IMG/VR virus record: IMGVR_UViG_3300027963_000041
Coordinates: 1 to 64,000 of that record
DNA: 64,000 bases
Reading direction: 5' to 3' (one strand)
Origin: a virus
Positions within the stretch are counted from its first letter, which is position 1; every line of letters begins with the position of its first letter. Shown piece by piece: positions 1 to 5,912 of the stretch. Under the pieces are notes generated by a model. It made no database searches. It saw only the letters and a program-made list of their open reading frames with translations, and was not told the DNA's origin. The translations under genes were made by a program, and so were the position numbers.

Positions 1-45
1 AAGACACCATAAACTATTATTAGATTTTGTAAATGAATTAACTAT

Positions 46-122
<77 letters not shown>

Positions 123-162
123 AAATTGTGAAAAAATAAATAGTGAAGAAGGAGGTCCGCAA

Positions 163-582
163 ATGGAACTAAATCTTTACGGTAGTCGAATAAAAGCATG
201 TCAAAGGAAGGCACTAAATTACTTTGCCAGCCAATTGTTTACTCCGCAAATGATTCCAAATTTGCATATCCGAATTAGTTATAAAAGTAATATGGGTAAT
301 GAATACGGTTGGGTTTGCGCCGAAGACTATAACATGTCAGGCGACCCGCGCCACTTCATTATGGCGCTTGCAAAAAATGATGATGTAGAAACACAAATTC
401 GTACTATGGCACATGAAATGGTCCATGTACGTCAGTTTGTTCGCAAAGAATTAGATGAAGACATGACACGTTGGAAATCAAGAAGAGTAAATATGGATAT
501 CATTCCATACAGAGAGTTGCCTTGGGAAATAGAAGCATTTCGTTTAGGCGATAAATTATTTAAACAATACATGGAGTTGTAA
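163..582 (+). CDS. SprT-like zinc metallopeptidase-type protein
   Basis: A 139-residue protein with the zinc metalloprotease signature HEMVH at residues 84-88 and a downstream acidic stretch (PWEIEAF) that could give the third ligand. I infer a small SprT/gluzincin-like protein of the kind common in large phages; the substrate is unknown. The start at 163 is preceded by GAAGGAGG at good spacing. An upstream in-frame ATG at 79 lies inside the tRNA-Pro gene and is rejected. The next gene starts two bases after the stop. Confidence 0.8.
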   Translation: MELNLYGSRIKACQRKALNYFASQLFTPQMIPNLHIRISYKSNMGNEYGWVCAEDYNMSGDPRHFIMALAKNDDVETQIRTMAHEMVHVRQFVRKELDEDMTRWKSRRVNMDIIPYRELPWEIEAFRLGDKLFKQYMEL

Positions 583-583
583 A

Positions 584-769
584 ATGACAAATGAGGTAGG
601 CAAAGGAAGCACGCCTCGCCCGTTTAGTGTATCTCATGATGAATGGATAAATCGTTGGGACGCAATTTTTGGTCGAGACTTGCAAGATAAACCAGAGCAA
701 CCTTCCGAGGTTGATGACAAGATAACAAGATACAATGAGGAAACTCAACAAGTAAAAATGCAGGGTTAG
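584..769 (+). CDS. Small conserved-looking phage protein
   Basis: A 61-residue acidic soluble protein (SVSHDEWINRWDAIFGRD core) starting right after the metallopeptidase gene, so translation is probably coupled. I do not recognise a function. Its last ten bases, including the TAG stop, overlap the 5' acceptor strand of the following tRNA-Gly gene. mRNA and tRNA therefore cannot both be intact from one transcript. Confidence 0.65.
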   Translation: MTNEVGKGSTPRPFSVSHDEWINRWDAIFGRDLQDKPEQPSEVDDKITRYNEETQQVKMQG

Positions 770-833
770 TTTAATGGTAAAACTGTAGATTTCCAATCTT
801 CCGTTGAGAGTTCGATTCTCTCACTCTGCTCCA
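760..833 (+). tRNA. tRNA-Gly (UCC)
   Basis: Acceptor GCAGGGT pairs with ACTCTGC (one G-U), the anticodon loop TTTCCAA gives UCC, the T-arm is GAGAGTTCGATTCTCTC, and CCA is encoded. The 5' strand overlaps the end of the preceding small gene. Confidence 0.95.
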
Positions 834-847
834 ACAAGGAAAAAATC

Positions 848-1318
848 ATGCGAAACATTAATTTGGAAGAAGTGAGAGCATTCATAGTAGACCAAACTCC
901 AGAGACAAAAGTTTATCTTGGGTGTGATTCAGAAAGATTTAGAATAGGCAATGTGTGGTACGCAGACTACATTACCGCAGTTGTAGTTCACATCAATGGC
1001 AACAACGGTTGCAAATTGTTTGGACAAGTAGAACGTGAAAGAGACTACGACCAAAAAGTTAATCGTCCTCGTTTCCGTTTGATGAATGAAGTTTATCGTG
1101 CAAGTGACATGTATTTGAAACTAGCAGATGTATTAGAAGGTCGCCATGTTGAAGTACACTTAGATATTAATCCAGATCAGATGTACGGATCGTCTTGTGT
1201 AATTCAAGAAGCAATAGGTTACATTCGTGGAACATGTAATGTGATTCCCCTAGTAAAGCCAAACGCATGGGCGGCTACACACGCCGCAGATCGTTTTAAA
1301 TACGCAGTAGCGGCTTAA
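848..1318 (+). CDS. RNase H-like protein of the DUF458/YkuK family
   Basis: A 156-residue protein. The N-terminal beta strand ends in YLGCDS (Asp27), a second acidic strand motif is HLDINPD, and the C-terminal region has IQEAIGYIRG. This fits the DUF458 (YkuK-like) predicted RNase H-fold family in length and motif order. A nuclease role is inferred from the fold; no substrate is known. It sits between tRNA genes, so a role in RNA metabolism is possible. The start has AAGGAAA just upstream. Confidence 0.72.
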   Translation: MRNINLEEVRAFIVDQTPETKVYLGCDSERFRIGNVWYADYITAVVVHINGNNGCKLFGQVERERDYDQKVNRPRFRLMNEVYRASDMYLKLADVLEGRHVEVHLDINPDQMYGSSCVIQEAIGYIRGTCNVIPLVKPNAWAATHAADRFKYAVAA

Positions 1319-1324
1319 CATTAT

Positions 1325-1398
1325 TGGGTTGTAGTCTAACGGTAGGACACCTGACTTTGACTCAGGTAGTTGTGGTTCGAATCCATACAGCCCAGCCA
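1325..1398 (+). tRNA. tRNA-Gln (UUG)
   Basis: Starts with T as is usual for tRNA-Gln. Acceptor TGGGTTG pairs with CAGCCCA, the anticodon stem is CCTGA/TCAGG with loop CTTTGAC (UUG), discriminator G, CCA encoded. Confidence 0.95.
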
Positions 1399-1405
1399 TT
1401 TTTAT

Positions 1406-1479
1406 GTTGTTCCTAGTGTAGTGGTCGCACACTTGTCTGTGAAACAAGTAGAGAGGGTTCGATTCCCCGGTTCAACCCA
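1406..1479 (+). tRNA. tRNA-His (GUG), acceptor stem with mismatches
   Basis: Anticodon stem CTTGT/ACAAG with loop CTGTGAA gives GUG. An extra 5' G faces discriminator C, as expected of tRNA-His. Two central acceptor positions are T-T mismatches and the T-stem is irregular (three G against four C). It may be slightly decayed or edited, although all arms can form. Confidence 0.78.
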
Positions 1480-1499
1480 CAATAACAAAGTAAATTTAT

Positions 1500-1574
1500 G
1501 CCTTGTTAACTCAGCGGTAGAGTGTCTCCCTTACAAGGAGAAGGTCGGCAGTTCGATCCTGTCACAAGGTACCA
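1500..1574 (+). tRNA. tRNA-Val (UAC)
   Basis: Acceptor GCCTTGT pairs with ACAAGGT (G-U at the end), the anticodon stem is TCTCC/GGAGA with loop CTTACAA, and the CCA end is encoded. Confidence 0.95.
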
Positions 1575-1578
1575 TTTA

Positions 1579-1652
1579 GCCCTCATAGTATAAAGGCATT
1601 ACACATCCTTGGTAAGGATGAAACACAGGATCGTTACCTGTTGAGGGCACCA
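1579..1652 (+). tRNA. tRNA-Thr (GGU)
   Basis: Acceptor GCCCTCA pairs perfectly with TGAGGGC. The anticodon stem is CATCC/GGATG with loop TTGGTAA. The T-loop (GATCGTTAC) departs from the usual TTCRA consensus. CCA is encoded. Confidence 0.9.
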
Positions 1653-1654
1653 GC

Positions 1655-1746
1655 GCCTCCATAGTTTAAGGGTAAAACGGCGGATTTATATCCCGTAAGC
1701 AACAGATAATTGGTTCATGTAGGTTCGAATCCTGCTGGAGGTACCA
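1655..1746 (+). tRNA. Unusual tRNA with long variable region (probable anticodon UAU)
   Basis: Acceptor GCCTCCA pairs with TGGAGGT, the D-stem is GTTT/AAAC, the T-arm is GTAGG/CCTGC with loop TTCGAAT, and CCA is encoded, so it is a tRNA gene. The anticodon stem is poor: GCGGA against CCCGT with one mismatch, loop TTTATAT, which reads as UAU (Ile). About 22 nt lie between anticodon stem and T-stem, which is class II length although Ile tRNAs are class I. The amino acid is uncertain. Confidence 0.7.
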
Positions 1747-1748
1747 TT

Positions 1749-1824
1749 GCCGCTTTAGCAAATGTGGTCATTGCACCGGTTTGAAGCACCGAGGAAGTTG
1801 GTTCGATCCCGACAGGCGGCACCA
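1749..1824 (+). tRNA. tRNA-Phe (GAA)
   Basis: Acceptor GCCGCTT pairs with AGGCGGC (one G-U), the anticodon loop is TTGAAGC in a CGGT/ACCG stem, discriminator A, CCA encoded. Confidence 0.9.
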
Positions 1825-1832
1825 GAATTTAC

Positions 1833-1907
1833 ACCGGATTAACTCAGCGGTAGAGTAATCGCTTGATAAGCGATAAGTCATTGGTTCGATCCCAATATCC
1901 GGTACCA
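1833..1907 (+). tRNA. tRNA-Ile (GAU)
   Basis: Acceptor ACCGGAT pairs with ATCCGGT, the anticodon stem is ATCGC/GCGAT with loop TTGATAA, and CCA is encoded. Confidence 0.95.
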
Positions 1908-1908
1908 T

Positions 1909-1986
1909 GCCCTACTAGACAAATTGGTAAAGTCATCTCTCTCAAAAGGAGAAGTTTTCTCTGTTCGAATCAGAGGTAGGGTACCA
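1909..1986 (+). tRNA. tRNA-Leu (CAA) with short variable loop
   Basis: Acceptor GCCCTAC pairs with GTAGGGT. The anticodon stem TCTCT/GGAGA has loop CTCAAAA, anticodon CAA. T-arm CTCTG/CAGAG, discriminator A, CCA encoded. Only six bases separate the anticodon stem and T-stem, whereas bacterial Leu tRNAs normally have a long class II arm. Confidence 0.85.
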
Positions 1987-1999
1987 AAAATAAATAATT

Positions 2000-2076
2000 G
2001 CCCAGGTGATGGAATTGGTATACATGTTAGTCTTAGAAACTAAATCTTGCGGGTTCGAGTCCCGCCTTGGGCACCA
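2000..2076 (+). tRNA. tRNA-Leu (UAG) with short variable loop
   Basis: Leu-like D-arm (GATGGAATTGGTATACA), anticodon stem TTAGT/ACTAA with loop CTTAGAA, T-arm GCGGG/CCCGC, A73 and encoded CCA. The variable loop is only ATCTT, so the gene is 77 nt long instead of about 85-90. Confidence 0.92.
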
Positions 2077-2081
2077 AATAA

Positions 2082-2171
2082 GGAAGTGTGGCAGAGTCCG
2101 GTTTATTGCACCTGTCTTGAAAACAGACGGCTCGAAAGGGTCCAAGAGTTCGAATCTCTTCGCTTCCGCCA
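2082..2171 (+). tRNA. tRNA-Ser (UGA)
   Basis: Class II tRNA with a proper long variable arm. Acceptor GGAAGTG pairs with CGCTTCC, loop CTTGAAA gives UGA, discriminator G, CCA encoded. Confidence 0.95.
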
Positions 2172-2191
2172 AACATTTGCCATGAAATGCA

Positions 2192-2220
2192 TTGACATTT
2201 ACATAGATACCTGATACAAT
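2192..2220 (+). promoter_or_regulatory. Sigma70-type promoter for the structured RNA / Ro-like transcript
   Basis: TTGACA (2192-2197), a 17-base spacer and TACAAT (2215-2220). Transcription would start near 2227, just before structured module A, and could run through modules B and C into the Ro-like gene at 2702. Confidence 0.8.
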
Positions 2221-2240
2221 TGTTATATTGAGTTAGTAAG

Positions 2241-2463
2241 GGGTTGGATTCAGCAATCTTTAACATAAAACGCTAAAGAACTGTCTTCTACAGGAGGACC
2301 ACCGCAAGGTGTGTAATTACGGAGACTAGAGAGTAAACTCGAATTAAATCTGACGCTGGAAAGACAGACAAGATGATGGTAGCCCATCTGATTACGGTAG
2401 GGTTTTTTTATCCGAAAGGAAGTACCGTGGTTTAAGAACCGATAATACTTACCCGACCAACCC
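2241..2463 (+). ncRNA. Structured RNA module A of a repeated family
   Basis: GGGTTGG (2241-2247) pairs perfectly with CCAACCC (2457-2463), closing a domain of about 220 nt. Just inside the 5' strand is the motif A-TTCAGCAA (2249-2256), also present in modules B and C. Local hairpins inside include CTGT/ACAG (2281-2293), CACC-GCAA-GGTG (2300-2311), AGATG/CATCT (2371-2389), ACGGTA/TACCGT (2394-2428) enclosing TCC-GAAA-GGA, and GGTT/AACC (2429-2440). No plausible gene lies here. Candidates are a Y-RNA-like partner of the downstream Ro-like protein or a large ornate phage RNA. Identity is unproven. Confidence 0.7.
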
Positions 2464-2484
2464 GATTTTATTTTGAAATGTTTT

Positions 2485-2599
2485 AGAATAGGTTCAGCAA
2501 CAAATTCAAACAGGCTTCAAGCCTGTTATACTTGGTCCGTTTCGGCGGACGACATGAGTTTCGAGTTCTCATGTAAATCAAAAAGAAGAAAACTATTCT
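2485..2599 (+). ncRNA. Structured RNA module B
   Basis: AGAATAG (2485-2491) pairs with CTATTCT (2593-2599). Directly inside is G-TTCAGCAA (2493-2500). Three consecutive hairpins follow: AACAGGC/GCCTGTT (2509-2527), GTCCG/CGGAC (2535-2550) and ACATGAG/CTCATGT (2552-2574). An A-rich strand precedes the 3' stem. The stem sequence differs from modules A and C while the motif is the same, which favours a conserved RNA shape. Confidence 0.7.
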
Positions 2600-2619
2600 G
2601 TTTTATCATGAAAGATTTT

Positions 2620-2679
2620 AGGTTAAGTTCAGCAAACTAAAAGCATTCAACTTGTAATTGAAAACGCAAAAATTAACCT
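2620..2679 (+). ncRNA. Structured RNA module C in the leader of the Ro-like gene
   Basis: AGGTTAA (2620-2626) pairs with TTAACCT (2673-2679). Inside lie G-TTCAGCAA (2628-2635) and one hairpin TTCAA/TTGAA (2646-2662, 7-nt loop). It ends about 22 bases before the start codon at 2702, so it could be an RNA partner processed from the leader, a binding site for autoregulation, or both. Confidence 0.65.
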
Positions 2680-2701
2680 GTTGTATTAAAGGAGTTATAC
2701 T

Positions 2702-4123
2702 ATGACAACATTTGTAGACGCAATAGTAAACCAAGAAGCCCGTACCGAGAATGGTATGAAGGCTCGTAAGTCAACCGCGAATGCAGTTGTAGACTTGTTC
2801 TATAACGCTGGCGCTTCTCGCGGTAAGAATATTGTGCCAGCATTTACTGCCGCAATGGCAGAGAACCGTGACCTTGCATTGCGTGTAGCCGCATGGCTTC
2901 GTGATGCCCGCGGTGGTGCTGGTGAACGCCAGTTGTTCCGCGACATTCTTGTGCATCTTGAGAAGACAGACCCTAATGCCGCAAAAGCATTACTCAAGAA
3001 AGTGCCTGAATTAGGTCGTTGGGATGACTTGTTTATCTTCAAGTCTAAAGAGTTGAAGAATGAAGCATACACTATGCTTGGTGATGCCTTGCGCCAGCGC
3101 AATGGACTTGCCGCAAAGTGGACACCTCGTCAAGGTCCTATCGCCGTAGAGATTCGTAATTTCTTCGGCATGTCTCCAAAGTTCTATCGTAAGTCTTTGG
3201 TCGAAATGACTAAAGTTGTAGAACAAAACATGTGTGCAAACACATGGGATGACATTAACTTTTCTCATGTACCTTCTGTTGCGTCTGCACGTTACAAGAA
3301 AGCATTCAACCGCAATACTGAAAAGTATGCAGAGTATGTTGCTTCCCTTGTGAAAGGCGACAATCCAGAAGTAAAGGTAAATGCATCCGTTGCATATCCA
3401 TACGATGTACTGAAAGGTCGCATCGGTGCATATGGAGTTACTTTTGACAAGACCGAATTGGACTTGATTCAAAAGCAATGGGAAGCATTGCCTAACTATG
3501 TTGGTGATGCAAGCATTCTACCTTTGGTAGATGTATCTGGCTCTATGACTACTTTAGCAGGAAAGAACACAAAACTTTCTTGCCTTGAAGTGGCAGTCTC
3601 TCTTGGTCTGTATCTTGCAGACAAGAACGCAGGTAAGTTCAAGGATACGTTCCTGACTTTCTCTGCAAAGCCAGAGTTGTTACACTTGAAGGGTAACATC
3701 AACCAGAAGATTGATCAAATGATTAAATCTAAATGGGATATGAACACTAACCTTCATGCCGCATTCAACAAGATTCTTGATGTTGCGGTGAAAGGCAATG
3801 TGCCACAAGAAGAAATGCCATCAATGGTATTGATTCTGTCTGACATGCAGTTTGACCAATGCGTAAAGCATGATAACTCTGCAATCGAAATGATTGAACG
3901 CAAGTATGAAGCCGCAGGATACAAAGTGCCACAAGTGGTGTTTTGGAATCTCAATGCATCATACGGTAACGCGCCAGTTAAGTTCGATAAGACTGGTACT
4001 GCGCTAGTGTCTGGATTCTCTCCAGCAATTGTGAAGCCACTCCTGTCGGGAGACATTGATAACTTCACGCCAGTATCGATCATGCTGAAAACCATCATGC
4101 AAGATCGTTACGCAGTTCTTTAA
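2702..4123 (+). CDS. Ro60/TROVE-like RNA-binding protein (DUF2828 type)
   Basis: A 473-residue protein. The N-terminal two thirds is helical, with LRDARGGAGERQLFR and a KKVPELGRWDDLF segment typical of the HEAT-like ring of TROVE/DUF2828 proteins. The C-terminal third is a von Willebrand A domain with the metal (MIDAS) motif DVSGS from Asp277 and a later LILSDMQFD strand. Ro proteins bind Y RNAs and damaged or misfolded RNAs; by homology this one should act in cytoplasmic RNA handling. AAAGGAG precedes the start. Promoter and modules A-C lie upstream, a further structured RNA downstream, and tRNA genes on both sides. This context supports an RNP function. Confidence 0.85.
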   Translation: MTTFVDAIVNQEARTENGMKARKSTANAVVDLFYNAGASRGKNIVPAFTAAMAENRDLALRVAAWLRDARGGAGERQLFRDILVHLEKTDPNAAKALLKKVPELGRWDDLFIFKSKELKNEAYTMLGDALRQRNGLAAKWTPRQGPIAVEIRNFFGMSPKFYRKSLVEMTKVVEQNMCANTWDDINFSHVPSVASARYKKAFNRNTEKYAEYVASLVKGDNPEVKVNASVAYPYDVLKGRIGAYGVTFDKTELDLIQKQWEALPNYVGDASILPLVDVSGSMTTLAGKNTKLSCLEVAVSLGLYLADKNAGKFKDTFLTFSAKPELLHLKGNINQKIDQMIKSKWDMNTNLHAAFNKILDVAVKGNVPQEEMPSMVLILSDMQFDQCVKHDNSAIEMIERKYEAAGYKVPQVVFWNLNASYGNAPVKFDKTGTALVSGFSPAIVKPLLSGDIDNFTPVSIMLKTIMQDRYAVL

Positions 4124-4153
4124 TTAGAACGATGAGGATTCGAAAGAGTCCTC

Positions 4154-4278
4154 ATTTAGAAACTTTTTGAGTGACTACAATGGAACACCTGAAATACTTG
4201 CAAATTCTAGATCAAGCAAGGACCAGCCATGAAGAGTAGGGTCATCACGGATTCAAGCGCCACAAAGAGTTTCTAAAT
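4154..4278 (+). ncRNA. Structured RNA with 16-bp closing stem downstream of the Ro-like gene
   Basis: ATTTAGAAACTTTTTG (4154-4169) pairs over all 16 positions (one G-U) with 4263-4278. Inside, CTTGC (4197-4201) pairs with GCAAG (4216-4220), and GTGACTAC (4171-4178) pairs in two halves with GTAG and TCAC (4236-4248). The pairing of both ends into one long stem resembles Y RNA architecture. It sits 30 bases after the Ro-like stop and ends 5 bases before tRNA-Gly. A 7-bp hairpin ATGAGGA/TCCTCAT (4132-4155) just upstream overlaps the stem by two bases. Confidence 0.65.
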
Positions 4279-4283
4279 GATAT

Positions 4284-4357
4284 GCGGGTATGATGTAATG
4301 GTAACCTGAAACCTTGCCAAGGTTTACTCGCGAGTTCGATTCTCGCTACCCGCTCCA
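4284..4357 (+). tRNA. tRNA-Gly (GCC)
   Basis: Acceptor GCGGGTA pairs with TACCCGC, the anticodon stem is AAACC/GGTTT with loop TTGCCAA, and CCA is encoded. Second Gly tRNA of the array. Confidence 0.95.
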
Positions 4358-4361
4358 ATTA

Positions 4362-4453
4362 GGTGAGATGCCCGAGAGGCCTAAGGGAGAAGTTTGCTAA
4401 ACTTTCGATTCACGAAAGTGGGTCCGTGGGTTCGAATCCCACTCTCACCACCA
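4362..4453 (+). tRNA. tRNA-Ser (GCU)
   Basis: Class II tRNA. Acceptor GGTGAGA pairs with TCTCACC, loop TTGCTAA gives GCU, a long variable arm and encoded CCA are present. Second Ser tRNA. Confidence 0.94.
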
Positions 4454-4482
4454 TTGACAATCTTGCGAGGTACTGTTATAAT
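4454..4482 (+). promoter_or_regulatory. Consensus sigma70 promoter
   Basis: TTGACA (4454-4459), 17 bases, TATAAT (4477-4482): a perfect consensus placed directly after the CCA of tRNA-Ser and 8 bases before tRNA-Leu. The tRNA would start almost at the transcription start. It also serves the metallophosphoesterase gene. Confidence 0.9.
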
Positions 4483-4489
4483 GAGTTAC

Positions 4490-4566
4490 GCGGATATGAT
4501 GGAATCGGTATACATATCAGACTTAAAATCTGAGTTTTGTGGGTTCGAGTCCCACTATCCGTACCA
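4490..4566 (+). tRNA. tRNA-Leu (UAA) with short variable loop
   Basis: Acceptor GCGGATA pairs with TATCCGT, the D-arm is Leu-like, the anticodon stem is TCAGA/TCTGA with loop CTTAAAA, T-arm GTGGG/CCCAC, A73, CCA encoded. The variable loop is GTTTT only. Third Leu isoacceptor of this reduced form. Confidence 0.93.
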
Positions 4567-4585
4567 ACTTAAAGGAAAAATAAAA

Positions 4586-5488
4586 ATGAGAATTGCAGTC
4601 TGTTCGGACATTCATCTTGAATTTGGTCCCATAGAATTAAAGAATACTGATAACGCTGACGTACTTATACTGTCTGGCGATATTTGCGTTGCTAAAGATT
4701 TGATGGAACGCGATAGTTATAATATTCGTGGTGATCATGATCGTTCAAACAAATATCACACCTTCTTTGAAGTTTGTGGTGTAGAGTTTCCTAAAGTCAT
4801 TTACATCATGGGTAATCATGAACACTACAATGGTGACTATGCCATTACGCATCGTGTTCTCAAAGAGCGCCTTGGCTACATCAAGAATCTTCATATTCTA
4901 GATAAAGAAACAGTTCGTATTGGCGAAGTGACTTTCATTGGTGGTACTCTTTGGACTGATATGAACAAAGAAGACCCCATGACTTTGCATAGCATTCGCA
5001 GAATGATGAATGACTTCCGTTGTGTAGAGAATAGTAACAACATGGTTTCATACAAAGTTCCCGAGTATGCGAAACTTGATAATGGTGAAATAGATTACTC
5101 AAATGTTGTGAAGACTACGTTCAAAGAGCGTCCTGCAACATTCACGCCTGAAGATGCGGTTGTAGATCACAAAGCAATGGTTGAATTCATTCGTCAAACA
5201 ATCGCTGAGAATCCTACGGATAAGTATGTTGTTGTTGGGCATCATGCGCCAAGCCGTACGTCAACCCATCCTCGTTATGCAAGAGAAGAATTGATGAATG
5301 GTGGATATAGTTCTAGTCTAGATGAATTTATTTTAGATAATTCTCAAATTAAACTGTGGACTCATGGACATACGCACGAAGACTTTGATTATATGATTGG
5401 TAGCACAAGAGTTGTTTGCAACCCTCGTGGCTATATCAACTACGAAGGTCGCGCAGATCATTTTGAATTAAAAACTTTTGAAATTTAA
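4586..5488 (+). CDS. Calcineurin-like metallophosphoesterase
   Basis: A 300-residue protein with the complete set of metal-binding blocks in order: SDIHLEF (Asp8, His10), SGDI (Asp32), MGNHEH, VGHHAPS and THGHTH. It should hydrolyse a phosphomono- or diester with a two-metal centre; the substrate is unknown. Phage relatives are sometimes linked to nucleic-acid or nucleotide turnover. The start at 4586 follows AAAGGAAAA. A longer reading frame beginning at 4394 runs back through the two tRNA genes and is not accepted. Transcription probably comes from the promoter at 4454. Confidence 0.88.
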   Translation: MRIAVCSDIHLEFGPIELKNTDNADVLILSGDICVAKDLMERDSYNIRGDHDRSNKYHTFFEVCGVEFPKVIYIMGNHEHYNGDYAITHRVLKERLGYIKNLHILDKETVRIGEVTFIGGTLWTDMNKEDPMTLHSIRRMMNDFRCVENSNNMVSYKVPEYAKLDNGEIDYSNVVKTTFKERPATFTPEDAVVDHKAMVEFIRQTIAENPTDKYVVVGHHAPSRTSTHPRYAREELMNGGYSSSLDEFILDNSQIKLWTHGHTHEDFDYMIGSTRVVCNPRGYINYEGRADHFELKTFEI

Positions 5489-5493
5489 AAAGT

Positions 5494-5907
5494 TTATTTG
5501 GTTTGATTGGCTAGAATTTTATAACCTGTGCCGGTAGGGTGAACCTTATCGGCACTCATGTGATCTTTTGGTCTAGGTAAAATCGTATCACCATACTCTG
5601 TGGCAATGTTTACAATTGCATTGTGAGGAACAGGTTTACGATCTTTACCAGGATCAATCCAAAATACTCGCTTACCTTTAATAGCCGAACGCATTTTACG
5701 CAATAGGGCTTCGGTCTGCACTCCAGCATGATCATTCGCGCCTAGACTAATGATAATTGTTTCATAAGGTTTAGTTGTTGAGTGTGCGAGATAGTCTTTA
5801 TTCCATTGCCAAGAATTCCAACCACCTCTGCTATAACTCACACACTCTGGTCGATGCATTGCAACACCTACTGCAATACTATCTCCAATTACCATGCAAT
5901 CGATCAT
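5494..5907 (-). CDS. SGNH/GDSL-type hydrolase
   Basis: A 137-residue protein with block I GDSI (Ser10), the conserved Gly of block II (RGGW), block III GAND (Asn58) and the C-terminal DKVHP Asp-His pair. This is a compact but complete SGNH esterase fold. It may remove acyl groups from host surface polysaccharide or from a phage-modified sugar. It is the last gene of a minus-strand operon of membrane proteins behind a late-type promoter, suggesting a role in the virion or at the envelope late in infection. Confidence 0.82.
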   Translation of the reverse strand: MIDCMVIGDSIAVGVAMHRPECVSYSRGGWNSWQWNKDYLAHSTTKPYETIIISLGANDHAGVQTEALLRKMRSAIKGKRVFWIDPGKDRKPVPHNAIVNIATEYGDTILPRPKDHMSADKVHPTGTGYKILANQTK

Positions 5908-5912
5908 AACTT

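Noticed and set aside
1250-2266. Reading frames on either strand across the tRNA array
   Set aside because: They cross several complete tRNA genes and encode no recognisable protein.
2241-2463. Group I intron in module A, suggested by a GAGACTAGA stretch
   Set aside because: The P7 partner and the P/Q core strings are not present, and no interrupted gene flanks it.
3011-3478. 155-residue frame antisense to the Ro-like gene
   Set aside because: Shadow of a well supported gene; no ribosome site or family.
4394-4585. 64-residue N-terminal extension of the metallophosphoesterase
   Set aside because: It reads through tRNA-Ser, the promoter and tRNA-Leu; the family begins at the Met at 4586.
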